From Platerodrilus igneus (Eukaryota; Arthropoda; Insecta; Coleoptera; Lycidae): a DNA stretch of 64,000 nucleotides. Positions 1-12,984 of this stretch are shown piece after piece. The stretch lies in assembly GCA_036346225.1 (NCBI GenBank), contig JARFIW010000999.1, positions 1,099,001 to 1,163,000 on the forward strand. Reading direction: 5' to 3'. Below the pieces are notes generated by a model. It made no database searches. It saw nothing but the letters and a program-made list of their open reading frames with translations, and was not told where the DNA came from. Made by a program: the position numbers and the translations under genes. Positions within the stretch are counted from its first letter, which is position 1. Each line of letters opens with the position of its first letter.

Positions 1-457
1 TGTTATTTCTCTGCACTGTTGCGTGTTTATTTTAACGGAATTCTAATCATGATTTCTAGTTTCAATGCTCCTATTGCGTGTTTGTTTAGAATTTATGAAT
101 GCTTTTCTGATTTAAATGAATTTAATTGCGTACAGAGTTATTCATTAATTATTAAATACTGTTATTAGATCCTGTATATTATAACCAGATACTGACAAAA
201 GTGTATCATCTGCAAACGTATTCACAAAACATTTATCTTACTGAATATGTTTGTGTTATTGAAGGATGTGCTTCCCGGCATTAATTAAAGTCAATTGTGA
301 TTCTTATACAGGGTGTTAAATGTTTGCTTTTTGCATAAATTGCGAATTACGTAGTTTTCATGATAAAATTTAGTTTTCTAACTTTTAGTACTATTTCCAT
401 GTAGTGTGCGACCCTTATGACTCAAGATACCCCTAAATAGCCCTATTATCATAGCAA
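1..457 (-). repeat. (TA)n-associated element, minus-strand copy (truncated by window edge)
   Basis: Read on the minus strand from 457, this stretch begins TGCTATGATAATAGGG and runs into sequence resembling the elements that start at 55417 and 60281. Shared stretches include a 'catttaacaccctgtata' block followed by a 'taatt...ctttaa' block. It abuts a short TA run (458-466), beyond which a second copy runs in the opposite direction. No coding sequence is visible. The termini and the TA context suggest the end of an LTR or a terminal-repeat element; this is inferred from comparison within the window only. Confidence 0.55.
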
Positions 458-1139
458 TATATATAATGCTATGATAATAGGGTAGTTTAAGGGTAGATTA
501 AGTCATAGCGGTCGTAGGATAAATATAAGCAAATTTAACTTTAAGAAAGACAAATTATTCCAGAAATTATAAGAGTAAATCGGTCATTCTACATAATGTC
601 AATTAAGAGGACACTGTATATAAAATACACGGAATAAACGCACGAGAACATAAATATGTCTAAGTATAGTTTACAAGTAAAGATAAGATTTTAAAACTCA
701 ATAAATGGCATCAAAATTAAATTACCGGGAAACATAGATAAATTGGCATTGAAAATATTTAACAATTGCGTCGAAAATATCAACGTAAACGCATCCTAAA
801 TAATTCAGTATTAAATAATCGTTATGTGACTAGAGAAGAACACATTTGTTCAGAAAACCAATACTCTGTGCAAAACAAATAAACACCAGGCGGTTCAATT
901 ATATGATAAATTAACAAACATAGAATGCGTGAGTTAATGAAAAGTCAAAAGTTGGAAATCCTTAAATAATACTGCAATATGCTGAATGCAGACGTGATGA
1001 TCAGAGTATTTCGTCGAAGATTTAAACTAGGTAATTTCTAAAAATTCCGAGTTCTGCCAGATAAGGCAAAAGTACCAGCCCAGATTGTAAACACGCCAAT
1101 GAAGAAGAGCCTATATATACGATAGAAACTGAACGACAT

Positions 1140-2159
1140 TTGAGTCTGTATTTAACTGAGCAATACACTAAGATAAATAGACAGGAAATATCAGTTGAGC
1201 AATATTCCAAATTTTACGGAGACAACAAGATGAATCCAAAAATATTTTTGAATAATATAAGAAAATTAAAACAGGGATCAACGGATGAAAGGTACAATTT
1301 AAATGTCGTTAGGTCAATGTTGAAAGGAAGCGCGGAAATATGGTTTGACTTAATAGAAAATGAGATAGAAACATTTCAGGAATTTGAGAGTAGATTTTTA
1401 AGAAAATTTTGGGGGGACAATCAACAATACAAGGCGCGAGATAATTTAAGTACAGAAAAATATAATCAAAACTTAGAGATGACACGAGAGTTATATGCCA
1501 AACAAAAATTTAGTATAGCTAAGCAATTAGATCCTTCGATGGAAGAAACACAAACCACAAAGTACTTAGCGGGACATTTTGGAGAAGAGATAAGACATTA
1601 TGTTATGATTCAAAATATAGTAAATATGGAGATCTTCCTGGAATATTTACAACGTTGTGATGAGGTAGGACAGAGTCGTGTGGCACACTAAATTACAGGG
1701 GAAATTTTTATAGAAACAATTATAATAACTACAACGATAATAATTTTAGACGGAATTGGAATACAAGAAACACGCCAAGAAGAGAAACAGAGCAAACGAA
1801 CCACAACAGGAACATAAATTAGTATACACTACAAGCACGACATCGGGAACAATCAGCACAAGCAATAAGAACGAACCGTACCTATTCAGAAATTACGAGT
1901 CAGGCAAGACCATCTACGTCAAATCAGTACTTTTAAATGAGGACAAACCAAGTAAGCCCTTAAGAATTAATGGATATGAACACCAGCGTGAATATATAAA
2001 ATGTGAAATGGAAAAGGATATGAATAAAAGCTTATTACCAATAGTTAAATTGAAAGTCAAGGTGGAACACTCATTGATACGGGAGCAGAAGCGTCGTTAG
2101 TGTCTGAAGATTTTGTTAAACGGGAAAAGTTAATGAGGAGAATGATGCCTATTAGGAAG
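1140..2159 (+). pseudogene. Retrotransposon gag-protease remnant
   Basis: The 1140-1691 frame has the look of a Ty3/gypsy-type capsid (retrotrans_gag): a charged helical segment, the block GSAEIWFDLIENEIETF, then EFESRFLRKFWG and a later GHFGEEIRHY. It has no obvious ATG at its left end. After a stop at about 1691 the reading continues as a lysine/arginine-rich, nucleocapsid-like stretch (1756-2100). A further frame change at about 2061 reveals an aspartic protease active site, LIDTGAEASLVSEDFV (about 2070-2117). The frame breaks show that it is inactive. Family placement as Ty3/gypsy is likely but rests on the gag and protease alone. Confidence 0.7.
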
Positions 2160-2160
2160 T

Positions 2161-2445
2161 TTAATTTGGTGATACTTTAATTTGTGGACTTTAATTTGTC
2201 GATACTTTAATTTGGCGATACTTTAATTTGGTGATACTTTTATGTGGGATGTTTAATTTTGGTGATATTCTAATTTTGACACATTCCAATTTGGGATGTT
2301 GGATATTTTAATTTGGACATATTCTAATTTGGGACGTTTAATTTTGGATGTAGTGTAATTTGGTACGATTTTGATAGGAAGCGATTTATGGGAGGCGATT
2401 CTTATATGGGACCGGCATACCAATAAGCAAAGCACAGGCACAGGT
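2161..2445. repeat. Degenerate tandem repeat, 'actttaatttggtgat' type
   Basis: Repeated blocks of roughly 17 bp based on 'ctttaatttggtgata' (variants 'gtcgata', 'ggcgata', 'gtggact') run from about 2161 and decay into longer spacings up to about 2445. There is no coding potential. A similar degenerate 'aatttcgaatgtg' repeat occurs in the (TA)n-associated element at 61250-61435, which hints that such repeats belong to that element family. Confidence 0.65.
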
Positions 2446-2794
2446 TGAATAGGCTCTTGATATAAATCCTGGGTTATTTTGCTTAAATAACGTCATTTCC
2501 CATTTTTAAAAGTATATAAACGTGCTGTAATTCATGTTTTTTACTTCTGACTGTATGAAGCAAAAAAAACCCTACTCTAGATAGTTGTATTCCTCATTGA
2601 TTCTGTTTGTTGCAACTATGCATCTTCTGTACCATGTAAATTTGTCGAGGAATTCCTTAGTGTGACTTTAATTCTAATTTTGATTAATAAATCATTCTCA
2701 TATTCATGCTTTAATTCGTTATCTTTAGAATAATTGAAAACGTTTATCCATTTGTGTTTATACACATAGTTATACGATTAATTTTTTTTTACAG

Positions 2795-2979
2795 GAGGAT
2801 ATGATGGACAAAATTTTCTCTCTGATGTAGAAGTATACGATCCGATTGCGAATCAGTGGGAAGCTGGTCAGCCATTGACGTCTGGTCGATCTGGTCATGC
2901 AAGTGCTGTTTGTTATCAAAATCCTAGTTTTCATTTTCCATCACGACTTAATCTTCAGCAATCTGATATGCCTCGATAA
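2795..2979 (+). CDS. Kelch-repeat (BTB-kelch-like) protein, last coding exon
   Basis: A pyrimidine tract and AG acceptor (2781-2794) precede an exon that opens in phase 1: the first two bases complete a Gly codon and give the kelch blade signature GGYDGQNFLSDVEVYDP, followed by NQWEAGQPLTSGRSGHASAV. This is the end of one kelch blade and the start of the closing strand. The exon ends in a serine/proline-containing tail and TAA at 2977-2979. Kelch repeats form a beta-propeller; in BTB-kelch proteins it binds substrates for Cullin-3 ubiquitin ligase. Only about 60 C-terminal residues are visible, so the subfamily (KEAP1-like, KLHL) cannot be assigned. Upstream exons are not visible in 1-2790. 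Confidence 0.85.
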
Positions 2980-3099
2980 ATTGTGCCTTAAAGTAAAACA
3001 AATTGGTGATACTATATATTACAATTGTGACGACTGTATATAAATCATACTAGTTAGGTAAATTAATTTATTTTGTACTTTCCATCTGTGATTAATTAT

Positions 3100-3105
3100 A
3101 ATAAA
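3100..3105 (+). terminator. Poly(A) signal AATAAA for the kelch gene
   Basis: An AATAAA hexamer lies about 120 nt after the kelch stop codon in AT-rich sequence. It is a plausible 3' end for the kelch transcript. Confidence 0.5.
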
Positions 3106-5495
3106 AACATTCCTTGTTGTTAACATCATCGAACATATTTTCTTTTTGTTGGATTAATTTTAAAAAATATTTTAATAGCAAAAACAGAAGACAATTAATT
3201 ACAAGGTGAAAGGTTTGACTATAGTAAAGAAATATAATTAATAGAGAATATGAAAATGTAAAGCAAATGACTCAAAAAGGCTACAAAGGCACCTGTTAAT
3301 GTGTTTCATTCTTATTGGGAGTAGTATTTTTTTTCTTTTTTGATAGTCCCAAATGTTACTAATAACACATGTACACAGTAGACTGTATATAATTTTTGGT
3401 ATTTATTGAAAACATTAATTCGTTTTGAGTATAAATTATAAAAACTTTGTAGTGTAACCGACCTGAAGGCTGACCCAAATGCCCTCTATATGGTACGCCG
3501 GGCTCCATGCATGACCTGACATCTAGTGGCAGTGGCTTGATGACTCCTACGTTGTGTTGTTATAATGTAACCCAAATTCACACTGGGAAGATGGCGTTAA
3601 GGCGGGAAGGTTTGAAATAAAACTACAGTATTTATCTAACCTACTTTTAATCAAAAGAATAACCACCAAATAGGTCATTTGCATGCAAGCAAAGAAAATT
3701 GACATTCAAAGTAACCAGTTCCGTACTCAACCTGGGTGATTAGGGCAAGAGCACGGTAGCGAAAACCCCAAACTACCCTCACACTTCGAATTGCATTTGG
3801 CACATCTCGACAAGGACGGGTAACGTACAAGTACCAAGATCAACAACACTGAAATTGACGGGACGTCTACTGTTACCCAGACATACTACACATGACAACT
3901 GAAGAAACGTTAGTGTAAACCAGCTAGTCTCTTCTGGTAGGTATTGAGGTTGGCTAGATCAATACTACCCAGCTAAAGTTGAAGAAGGCGGACACCAGGA
4001 AGATGACCTGCATCTTGACTACCAATGTTCCTCCCCACAAGGACATACAATGTTAGTAATATTCAACAAGGCTCAAGCACACGCGTCCACATACATACAC
4101 TAACAGTTTGCAGCCCGTGTTACAAAATATTTCACAAACGCTAGCCGACTTCCTATTATTTACAAAAGGGTACAACTACAAGTACATTGACAAGACAATA
4201 TGAATCACCAAAATGAACTTATGGTACGATTGCGCATAGTTAAAAAGGCGCTTATTATTGAATAGACTATCTCCAACATAGTCATAAATGCAAACGCAAA
4301 AGGCACATAAAGGTCGATCATACCAGAGGTTGAATTTAATTACATCACCATAATTATCACAAACGTTAAATGCTAGTTAATTATATAGGAACATTGACTA
4401 AATAATAGGGTAAACAAAACAACAACATATAATTACGTTAAAGCCGAGATATGAGCGGCGCAGTTGTAAATGTGATTAATATGCTGAAATAAAACAATTA
4501 CACATAATAAAATGTCAAATGCATCACAAACATCAAAATTTTATAGCACAAATACAAACCCAGATTCAAGCGCTACATGTTAATAAATATGTATGTTACT
4601 TAAATATATGGGACCTTTTAGAAATTAAACACATCGTGGCATTACAAATTACAAACAAAAATATACACAACATCGTTATGGTTAAATACAATTACTAGCT
4701 TAAAACCAAAACAAATACAACATAGAAATATAACTGTCCATATTCAAACCTGTTTAATAATTTGATTAAATATATCCAAGAAATTGACATAGGTGCCTTT
4801 CATATATTATCGTAAAATCACAGTAGGAGTACATTTATACTATTGATTCGGCAATAAAGGCAATGGAATGGAAGTTTGAACTCTGTATTAAAGACTAAAC
4901 AAGCATTATTTCAAATAAATAAATATTAGTTTTTGGCCGTTTAAACAAACAACGCTCATTTATACATAAACAATTTCAATAAAATCGTAAATCGACATGA
5001 AAAGTATATATTACACCTGATAAGTAAAACAAATAGCAAAATTCAGAGACAAAAGCAACAGGTAATCATCAAAATATTCCTTTTAATGGTTAACTAACTA
5101 ACGGTTCTATAATAAGTACCAATATCACATTGAAAACAAAGCTGGGGTTACAAGATGTAATCAGATTACCTTAAACAACCACTACATTATAAACATAAAA
5201 ACAATACCTTTAATTAACCGTCAAGGAAAGCTTTTTGACCTGTCATTTTGAAACCTACAACGAAGCTCTTTCAACTCAGTCAACCAGCTTGATCCTCCAT
5301 ACACATTGTAACAGTTCGATTTAACTGCTACGAATCTGGACGTTAGGCAACCTCCATTTAGATTATACGTTAAACGGAAAAGCAAGTTCCATTGTCTTAT
5401 TAGTCGAAATTATGTTAGGTAGGGATCAAAAGGCATATTCTAGTATACTGCGCACTTGTTAAGATCGGGCTATCTTATTCAACTTTTGGTGGAAG
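3106..5495. other. Non-coding stretch, no gene seen
   Basis: No open frame or splice-supported exon is visible. From about 3450 the sequence is less AT-rich and looks repeat-derived (for example 'gtaaccgacctgaaggctgaccc', and an AATAAA within 'tttgaaataaaactacag' near 3616), but I find no termini or coding domain to classify it. Confidence 0.4.
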
Positions 5496-5585
5496 ATGGA
5501 CACGAAACAGCGTGTTATTTTCCAAACGTTAGTTTGGTTGTTAGAAGCGTTGCCTCTTGAAAATAAATTAAATCGCTGGCTAGGG
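5496..5585 (+). CDS. Candidate first coding exon, unknown protein
   Basis: An ATG in a reasonable context (ggaagATGg) opens 30 codons that begin MDTKQRVIFQTLVWLLEALP. They end exactly at a GTAAG donor (5586), in phase 0. The peptide is amphipathic and leucine-rich and does not look like translated AT-rich noise. I do not recognise it, and no matching downstream exon is visible in the window. It could be the first exon of a gene with long introns, a transposon remnant, or chance. Confidence 0.25.
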
Positions 5586-8500
5586 GTAAGCTGATTTTAT
5601 TTATTATACAATGATTTTTAAATAAGGTTACTGTTGTAGCAAATTAATTTATTTTTTAAAAACGTGTTGTTCACTTCAATATGGTTTTGTTAGATTACCA
5701 TTTAAGTGAATTTGAATACTTGTTCAAGTATTGTAAAACGAGTAAATTAGAAATTATCAGCAAAGATATTGAGCTAATTTATGCTGTTTCTACTGCTTGG
5801 ATTGATTCCTAGAAGGCTTGCTTTTTCTGGATTAAGATTTTTTGGTTTAGAGGTTTAGGTGTTCGAGTGTCCGCCATGAGGTACACACCATCTGTTGTTA
5901 TTTCTACTGATCGCGTTTTGTCTTGACGTATGGTTGAGGTCAAAGACCTTGAAAATATTTTATTCAGGTATTTATGTATATATCAGTTTAAATTTTTATG
6001 AAAGAAAAACTTATAATAATTGTTTGTTTCGCAAATGTTTCTATACTAATAGCACTGTGAAGATGCAATGCTTTAATTTATGTTTGAATTAATGCGTTTG
6101 TAATTTTATCTTGTAAAAAACCTCCGAGACATGAGCTCATATCACGTCTGTTTATTTTGTAGCTTTTTGATACGCTGTAATTATTAAAAAGAAAAGAAAG
6201 AAAATTTACTGAAGTAAAATTATCAGTTTTGTTAGAGTTCTAAGAGAATTAACATTGGTTAAAGATTAAATTTTTATTAGTTTTACTAAAATAATTTTGC
6301 AGTTTGATTATCTTGTTAGTTCAATTACAATTATTATACGTATGTATATCATTTTTTTCTTATTTCAAACTGAATCAGTGAAGTATTTGTTAGATAAATT
6401 ATTTCCATGTGTATGCTATCGCAGAGATAGGTGAACATGATTGCGATAAAACATGTTACAACATGCGCACCAAAATACTGTAAAATCTGACATCACGGAA
6501 TGCATTCAGAAACCTGCAAGTGGTTACTGAACTACTATCAAATACCTTCGAATATCGAAATGTACACTATAATATTTGTAATAATTATCAACCAATGAGA
6601 AAATCGACTTAGAAACACTATAGAACACTTCATTTTGACACTAATCATTTTTTGCAATTGTTCTCTTTCATTTTTTGTTCCTACTTGTTACAATGCAAAA
6701 TGTTTCATCATAAATTAAATATAAAGCACTTAACAGTGTTGTCATTATCTACACAAGCACTAACTATCCTAATTTGTATAAATATTAAGCATATTTATTT
6801 CAATAATTCAAATAACATTTTATTTCATATCACTTGTAGATTAATATTTCGATTGAATTCTATACAAGGCTGCACAGTTTATATATTAAGTTATAATAAT
6901 TTCAAAAGTTACTGGACTCTTCATATTCGAAGATGATGTAACGGTAAATAACTCGAAAATGCTACAAATGTACCTTATTATCCTCTTTTCCTCCACACAG
7001 AACATGGGCACAAATACAAAACGAAAGTTAGCGGGGTAGAGGAAAGTGTAATATATTTTACCCAACCGGAAGCTCAGTCGCAGGAAGGAGATTTCAGCTA
7101 ATGCCTCCAAAAGGATATCACTAAAAATTAACGAAAGCTTCAGCACGACAGCCTTCAAATTGATACCAAATCACATGAGTGTACAATCATCACCACAACT
7201 TGGAAAGATCCTAGATCTTGACCATCTTTGCTTGATAACTAACAAAAATTAAGATGCAACAGCACATTAATCATACCTGAATAAATTTTGTACGTATACT
7301 AGCAACCCTTTTCTATAAATAATGTAATACGTCAAATTAATTACATTCATTTCTTGTCGTCACTACTGTGATTTCAACCAGATACAAACCACATGTTGAT
7401 TCTTCAAATGATATTAAATTTTATTACCAACAGATTCCTGCTGCTTTGCTCCAAAACTCTTCTGTGCTGAATATCCAATCACCAATAACTTCACCGATAA
7501 CTCATTATTTCCGACAAAAAGGTACCCAAACCTTATAATTATTACACAATACTTAGATGCTCTTAAATACAATCACTTCTTGATTACTTTAGTTTTAAAT
7601 TTACAACTTTATATATCTTTTAAAATAAAATTTGAGCAACAGAAAATACAACTGCTTCATTTGAGAAACCCAAAATCAACTACCCTCTCATCACCTTAGT
7701 TACTTAACAACCCTCATTTCTGCACACTTGCTTTCAAACTTTTAACATACCACTTAGGATCAAATGCACCATATTTTCACTAATCTAAGCTTAGTTAAGC
7801 TGATTTAAATTTTTAAGCTCCAGTCCTTATGCACTGTAAAATAAGCTTACAGGTTTTATTAAGCTCATACATAAATTGGGAACCTTGCAAAAAGTTAAAG
7901 AAATTGAATACTTATTGGTTGTGTTAAGAGAACTGTCAAAGTTTGCAAGTGAAATTTCACAGGAAGAGGTTAATTGTAGCAGTGCAGCATAGTGCTTTAT
8001 TCCTATTTAAAATGTGTGTGTGTTCCGTTTGTATTTATAGTTAATTTACTGTTAGTTATAACATAAGATGAAGCTTGCAGGTAAACTCGCATCCGTCCTG
8101 TGGACATAAAATGTCATTAGATTTGTTGTGATTCAGCCTTCAAGCTACTCTGTATTATTGATGTACCGGAAAACTTAGTTAAAAGTGTGCTGTGCGTTGC
8201 TATGGTATTTTTGTTAGACAGATACGAACTTCTGTCAAAAAGTCGACGTTTTTTACTACTAGTTTTCGATCACCACTAAATCTAATAACTTAGGTAAGTA
8301 TTTGAAGGTTTTTGCTATTCTTATTGTTTATACATGTCCACTGATCTCACCATCTGTGGTTATTGAAGTTAACCGCCGCATTAACAGGGTGATACCTCTA
8401 AAATATATCTAAGATCGGCAAATTTCACGTGAAACGAAAAACATATGTTGAACATAGTTGCGAAATATGTCCACATTATGGAAGATAAAAAACGACTGAA

Positions 8501-8613
8501 CTTTCTTGGATGGGAAACAACAAACTTCATTACATAAATTAATTCAATGCAAGAAGCTCTAATCATGTATTTAGATCTGCACAAGACTACGGAAGGTTTA
8601 TGAAAAAAAAATT
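5586..8613. other. AT-rich intergenic or intronic sequence, no gene seen
   Basis: Open frames here are short, low-complexity and dominated by I/F/L/N/Y/K. None has domain-like content or convincing splice sites. Around 8430-8590 a lysine-rich reading may be an eroded extension of the Myb/SANT-like gene that starts at 8614. Confidence 0.4.
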
Positions 8614-8868
8614 ATGAGGAAGCAAGTTGCCGAAGAAAGAAAGAAGAAGATGCTTACTGGTGGAGGAACTATAGTACCTATTAAGGATGACAACGAGGAT
8701 TGATTAATTTCATTAATGAATAAGAAAACTGTGTATGGAGATACAAATGTATTTAAATTTATATTCGATGACAGTGAAAAGTTTGATGATAATAATGAGG
8801 TACATATTATTACTGCAATATTATATTTTAATCTGTTTATGTCTTTTAGGAATTCTATGAATCTCAAA
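8614..8868 (+). pseudogene. Myb/SANT-like DNA-binding protein, 5' part (interrupted)
   Basis: From 8614 the reading MRKQVAEERKKKMLTGGGT and the following VPIKDDNED resemble the stretch after the Myb/SANT-like domain in many insect MSANTD-type proteins, where a basic helix leads into a TGGG motif. An in-frame TGA follows (about 8701), and the frame then continues from 8716 to a donor at 8800. A 50-nt intron (8800-8849, ending in ttttag) leads into an exon starting EFYES at 8850. That exon is cut at 8868 by the hAT element and resumes at 12993. The family assignment is tentative. It may be a host gene or the second ORF of a Harbinger-type transposon. Confidence 0.45.
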
Positions 8869-9815
8869 CAAGGCCGCCCACAAAGGGGGTCAATGGGGTT
8901 TGCCTGACCCCCCTTGAATATGTTCCTTTGGTTTTTTTCTCGTTAGAAATCGCAACACGAAGTGCACCTTCACTAGAGATTGAAGAAGATTACGATTTCA
9001 CTATCGGTTATACTATTGTTTAAAAATAAAGTAAACCTAAATGTTGAGATTACACTACAGGTATGCCTATTGTCTAACTATAAATAGACCGACTTTGTAT
9101 GTCATTTTATGCAGGAAATGCGAATTAATGCGATTACCTTAAAATAGTAACCCTAACCGCCTATAACAAAACTGCTATTTTCATTCTTTAATATCTAAAT
9201 ATCTTTACCCTGAAAGTTTCTATTCAAATGAAATATAAATAAAGGCTTTCATAATGGTTTCTTTCTTATTGTACAGGTTCAGGTACTCTACAACTAAAAC
9301 TTTGGAATGTTCTACAAATGTCTCATTGTGTTCTATTCTGAGAAAAAATATACTCTTTATCTATAATAGTAAAGTACGTCTATATCTTCAGTGACTTCAG
9401 TTTGTATTCAGTGTTTTTCGAATGCGGTGTACTTTTAATTTGTAACTTAGGAAACTTTATCTGACTGTTGAATTAGTAGAAGACGTGTATGTTGATAGAT
9501 ATTGATTGGTCATTTTCCTTGTAGTTATTGTTATCAGTGTTGATAAGTAATGTAGTTACTGGTTTTTGTTTTTAAAGAAGGCCGAAGATTGCAGTTACAG
9601 TTTAGTTACGGATAGGATAGCAGTAAGTACTAATGTACCTAATGCGTGAGAATACATATTTAAAAATAATATTTATTTGCAATTGGGAGATTCTTATTTT
9701 TTTTTCTTTAAAGTCTATTTGATTAACAAATCTTTTCTTTTGAAGTATGAGAAAAGTAAAGCGTGTTATTTTTTTTTTTAGAAATTCAGATCTAAGATCA
9801 GTAACAATACTAACA

Positions 9816-12170
9816 ATGGATATTAGAAAATTTTTCAAACGAAATGAACTAAAAGAATAATCTAGCATAGGCTGTAGTAGTAGCTGTGCTGGTGCTAATG
9901 CTATTTTTGAGTGAAATAGTATAGTACATAATAGTGTCAATGATCTAAATAAAGCTGGTAGTTCGTCACCTAATACTTTAAAATCTCTCACATGTGAATA
10001 TGACACCAATCTTTCAACTGATAAGAATGAGTATATGCTCGATTTGGGCAATTTTGTTAACTCGAATGAAACAGTTTCCGACGATGTTCGCTTTTCATTA
10101 TTAACAAATCCTTACAAACCAGATCCTAAATATAATTTCAAGAACGATTCCGAAGAAAGAAGACGTGCTTTTAGATATGACTGGCTTCAACAATACGATT
10201 GGCTTGCGTATTCTCCAAAACTCAAAGGCGCACTTTGCAAATATTGCGTAGTTTTTCGGCCAACTGTTAAAAGAGGGGTTCTTGGTTCTTTCATTGTGAA
10301 GCCCTTCACAAAATATCATGACTGTCGCTTCTGCAAAAGCACATGCTACAACCGAATGGCATCGTGATTCAACTATAAAAGCTTCTAGTTTTACAAAATT
10401 ATTAAAGGAAAACGTCTATCAATTACCTCTCAAATAAATGAAGCTGAGCGGGATTTGATTGAATCGAATCGCAAAAACTTATACGAATAATATCCACCGT
10501 CATTTTTGTGGTATGCATGATTTGCCATTACGAGGTGATAAAAAAGGTAATTTTGAGGATCTTTTACAATTCAGAATAGAAAGTGGGGATCACATTCTAA
10601 ACGAGCACTTAAAGTTTTGCAAGAAGAACTCAAAATACACCTCTCACAGAACTCAAAATCAAATAATTTCAATTTGTGGAACATTAATTAGGGAAAAAAT
10701 TGTGAAAGATGTAAATTTGAGTGAAGCATTTTCAATTCTGGCTGCCGAAAGTGCAGATATTGCTGGGGTAGAACAGTTATCACTTGGAGTAAGATTTGTT
10801 AGTAATGACAATTCGGTCAGAGAAGAATTTTTAGGCTTTGTAGTCCTTACATTGATGAACGCAGAAGGTATAACTGCTGCAATTTTAAACGCTTGTAATG
10901 AATATGGTCTTTGTATGGATAAATTAGTTGGATTAGGGTTTGATGGTTGCTCGACGATGGCAGGTCATGAGCAGGGAGTCCAAAACTTATTAAAATAAAT
11001 ATCCAAAAGCGATATATTTTCACTGCGCGTCCCATAGTTTAAATTTAGTGATAAATGATTTGAACAAGATTCCGGATATTCAAAATTCAGTAGGTACCAT
11101 TAAAGAAGTAATTACTTTCTTTCGAGATAGTCCATTAAGACGTAGATATGTTTCTAATATTCCACTATTATGTGAAACACGCTGGTCCGCCAAATATAAA
11201 TCAATGAGGTTGTTTGCGGAACATTTTGCAGATACTATGAACGCTCTGGAAAATTTAGCTCATAACCGTGAAATAAATGCTCAGACAGGAAATAGGGCCA
11301 GTCAACTTTTAAATTGCGTTTCTTTGTCGAAATTTATTCTTTGTCTGCATATTATGGCCAAATATTCTAGCAAATTGGAACCTGTTTGTAATGCACTGCA
11401 GTCTAAAAGTATAAACTTATTTTCCGTTAAACAGCACATAGATGAACTACTCAAACTTTTTAAGACACACCGTAGTGATCCTGAACAATATTTTAAAGAG
11501 GTTTATAAAAAAAGTGTTGAACATGCCCATGGTTTTGGATTGGAAATTACATTACCACGTATTGCACCAAGACAAACTCATAGGTCTAATTATCATATGA
11601 GTAGTGTTGAAGATTACTTTGGAGTAAGTCTTTTTATTCCTTATTTGGATTCTGTTATACAGTCTATTTCCACAAGGTTTTCTGAAGATGCTACGACTTC
11701 TTTTTTACTCTCTGGATTACATCCAAATAACTTAAAAGACAACAATATAAAAAGAGCATTGTAAATAAAAAAGAAGAAATACCCAGAAGTTACAACATTG
11801 ATAACTTTTCAGAACAGTTGCAAACGTGGGTTGAACTTTGGCAAAATAGAGAGATTCAACAAGATACAGATTTTGTACATTTGCTTGATAATAAAGTTTC
11901 TTTTTTTTGGCCATCAAAACTGCGCTGAATATTTTTTTGGCATTACCTCCAACTACTGCAACAATAGAAAGGTCATTTAGTACGCTAAAGCGGGTAAAAT
12001 CGTAGCTTAGATCAAGCATGTTAGGGGATAGATTATCAGGTTTATGCATGCTTAGTGTACATAAGGACATGGTAGGTAGGGAGAAACAAGCATTTATAAA
12101 TGAAGTCCTAAATAGATTTGGTCAAGACCGAAGAAGATTGATATTTTTATTCAAAAATGATGATGATTAA
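9816..12170 (+). pseudogene. hAT transposase of hAT-1, inactivated
   Basis: The reading starts MDIRKFFKRNELKE at 9816 and meets a stop at once. A TTF-type zinc-finger region follows (about 10160-10370; YDWLAYSPKLKGALCKYC), then the DUF4371-like catalytic region (10459-10998, with GFDGCSTMAGHEQGV) and a further part (11048-11764). The C-terminal hAT dimerisation region (about 11935-12170) contains TIERSFSTLKRVKS and ends at TAA 12168-12170. The order matches ZMYM1-like hAT transposases. Several stops and frame changes show that it is dead. Confidence 0.88.
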
Positions 12171-12651
12171 TAAAACGCGAGAACAGTCCTATTCAGCAGT
12201 GCCAGTTATAATAGTTTGTTGTACCCTTCTTAGTTATTAGTCATGTTTGTTTGTGCAACAAATATTAAAGACACTATTTAAAGTGCCGGTCGGATATTTA
12301 TTTACTATTAATTAATATCTGTGGTTTGTGGCCATTTGATTGACAATGTGGCTTTTCTGTTTCCGTTAAATATGGTTGTGTCGTGTCTGTATGTTTACAT
12401 TTTCTTACGGGCGGCTTATTACGTGTATTGGAATAAGTCCATTCAATTTTCAATTAGTGTGTGTTAATGTAAAATCCAATCTTTTTCATTTGCTACCCTG
12501 TGCATCATCAAGCCAAAAGAATTGATAGCCTGCTGCACCAGCAATTTACCAGATTGGTAAGTAACTTTACACTTTATGAAAATTCGATTAATTACAGAAT
12601 GCTGCATTTATTAAGAAACTATCAATCTTACGTTTTCTTTCAATTTCAAAT

Positions 12652-12786
12652 ACTATAGCCGAAATCTCGAAAGAATGCATTCGCGTCATAGGTTTCTGAA
12701 TTAAACACCGACATACTTTTAATGTATATCGCTTTTAAATTCAGTAACCTATGGCGTGAATGCATTCTTTTGTGATTTCAACTATA
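12652..12786. repeat. Hairpin MITE inside hAT-1
   Basis: Two arms of about 50 bp (12652-12702 and 12736-12786) are near-perfect reverse complements; each carries a 'gaatgcattc' core and a 'cataggtt/aacctatg' block. The spacer is about 33 bp. No coding sequence. It is probably a tiny foldback or MITE that inserted into the non-coding 3' part of hAT-1. Confidence 0.7.
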
Positions 12787-12984
12787 ATATTAAAAAACGC
12801 TGCATTATCGATGGTCCTAACTGCTTTTGAGCTACTCTAAGGAAAAAGATTTTATGCCTTACATTACTTTCCAATACGTCCGGTAACGGGGTTGCATTTA
12901 CAGTGTTCATCCTTTGTGTAACATAACTAATATTTTTGAAAGTAGTCTTGACCCCCTCTACAAATTATTCTGTGGGCGGCCTTG

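Larger units (their letters stand above)
467..2470 (+). mobile_element. Decayed LTR-type retroelement with gag and protease remnants
   Basis: The left edge (TGCTATGATAATAGGGTAG at 467) matches the left termini at 53246, 55417, 58121 and 60281. About 670 bp of non-coding, LTR-like sequence follows, then a gag reading frame (1140-1691), a second frame (1756-2100), a protease active site in a third frame (from 2061) and a degenerate tandem repeat (2161-2445). No reverse transcriptase, integrase or 3' terminus is visible, so the right boundary is a guess. The element lies upstream of the last kelch exon and is probably in that gene's intron. Confidence 0.5.

Noticed and set aside
6652..7158. Frames of about 90 codons on both strands
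   Set aside because: AT-biased composition, no motif, mutual overlap and no splice context.
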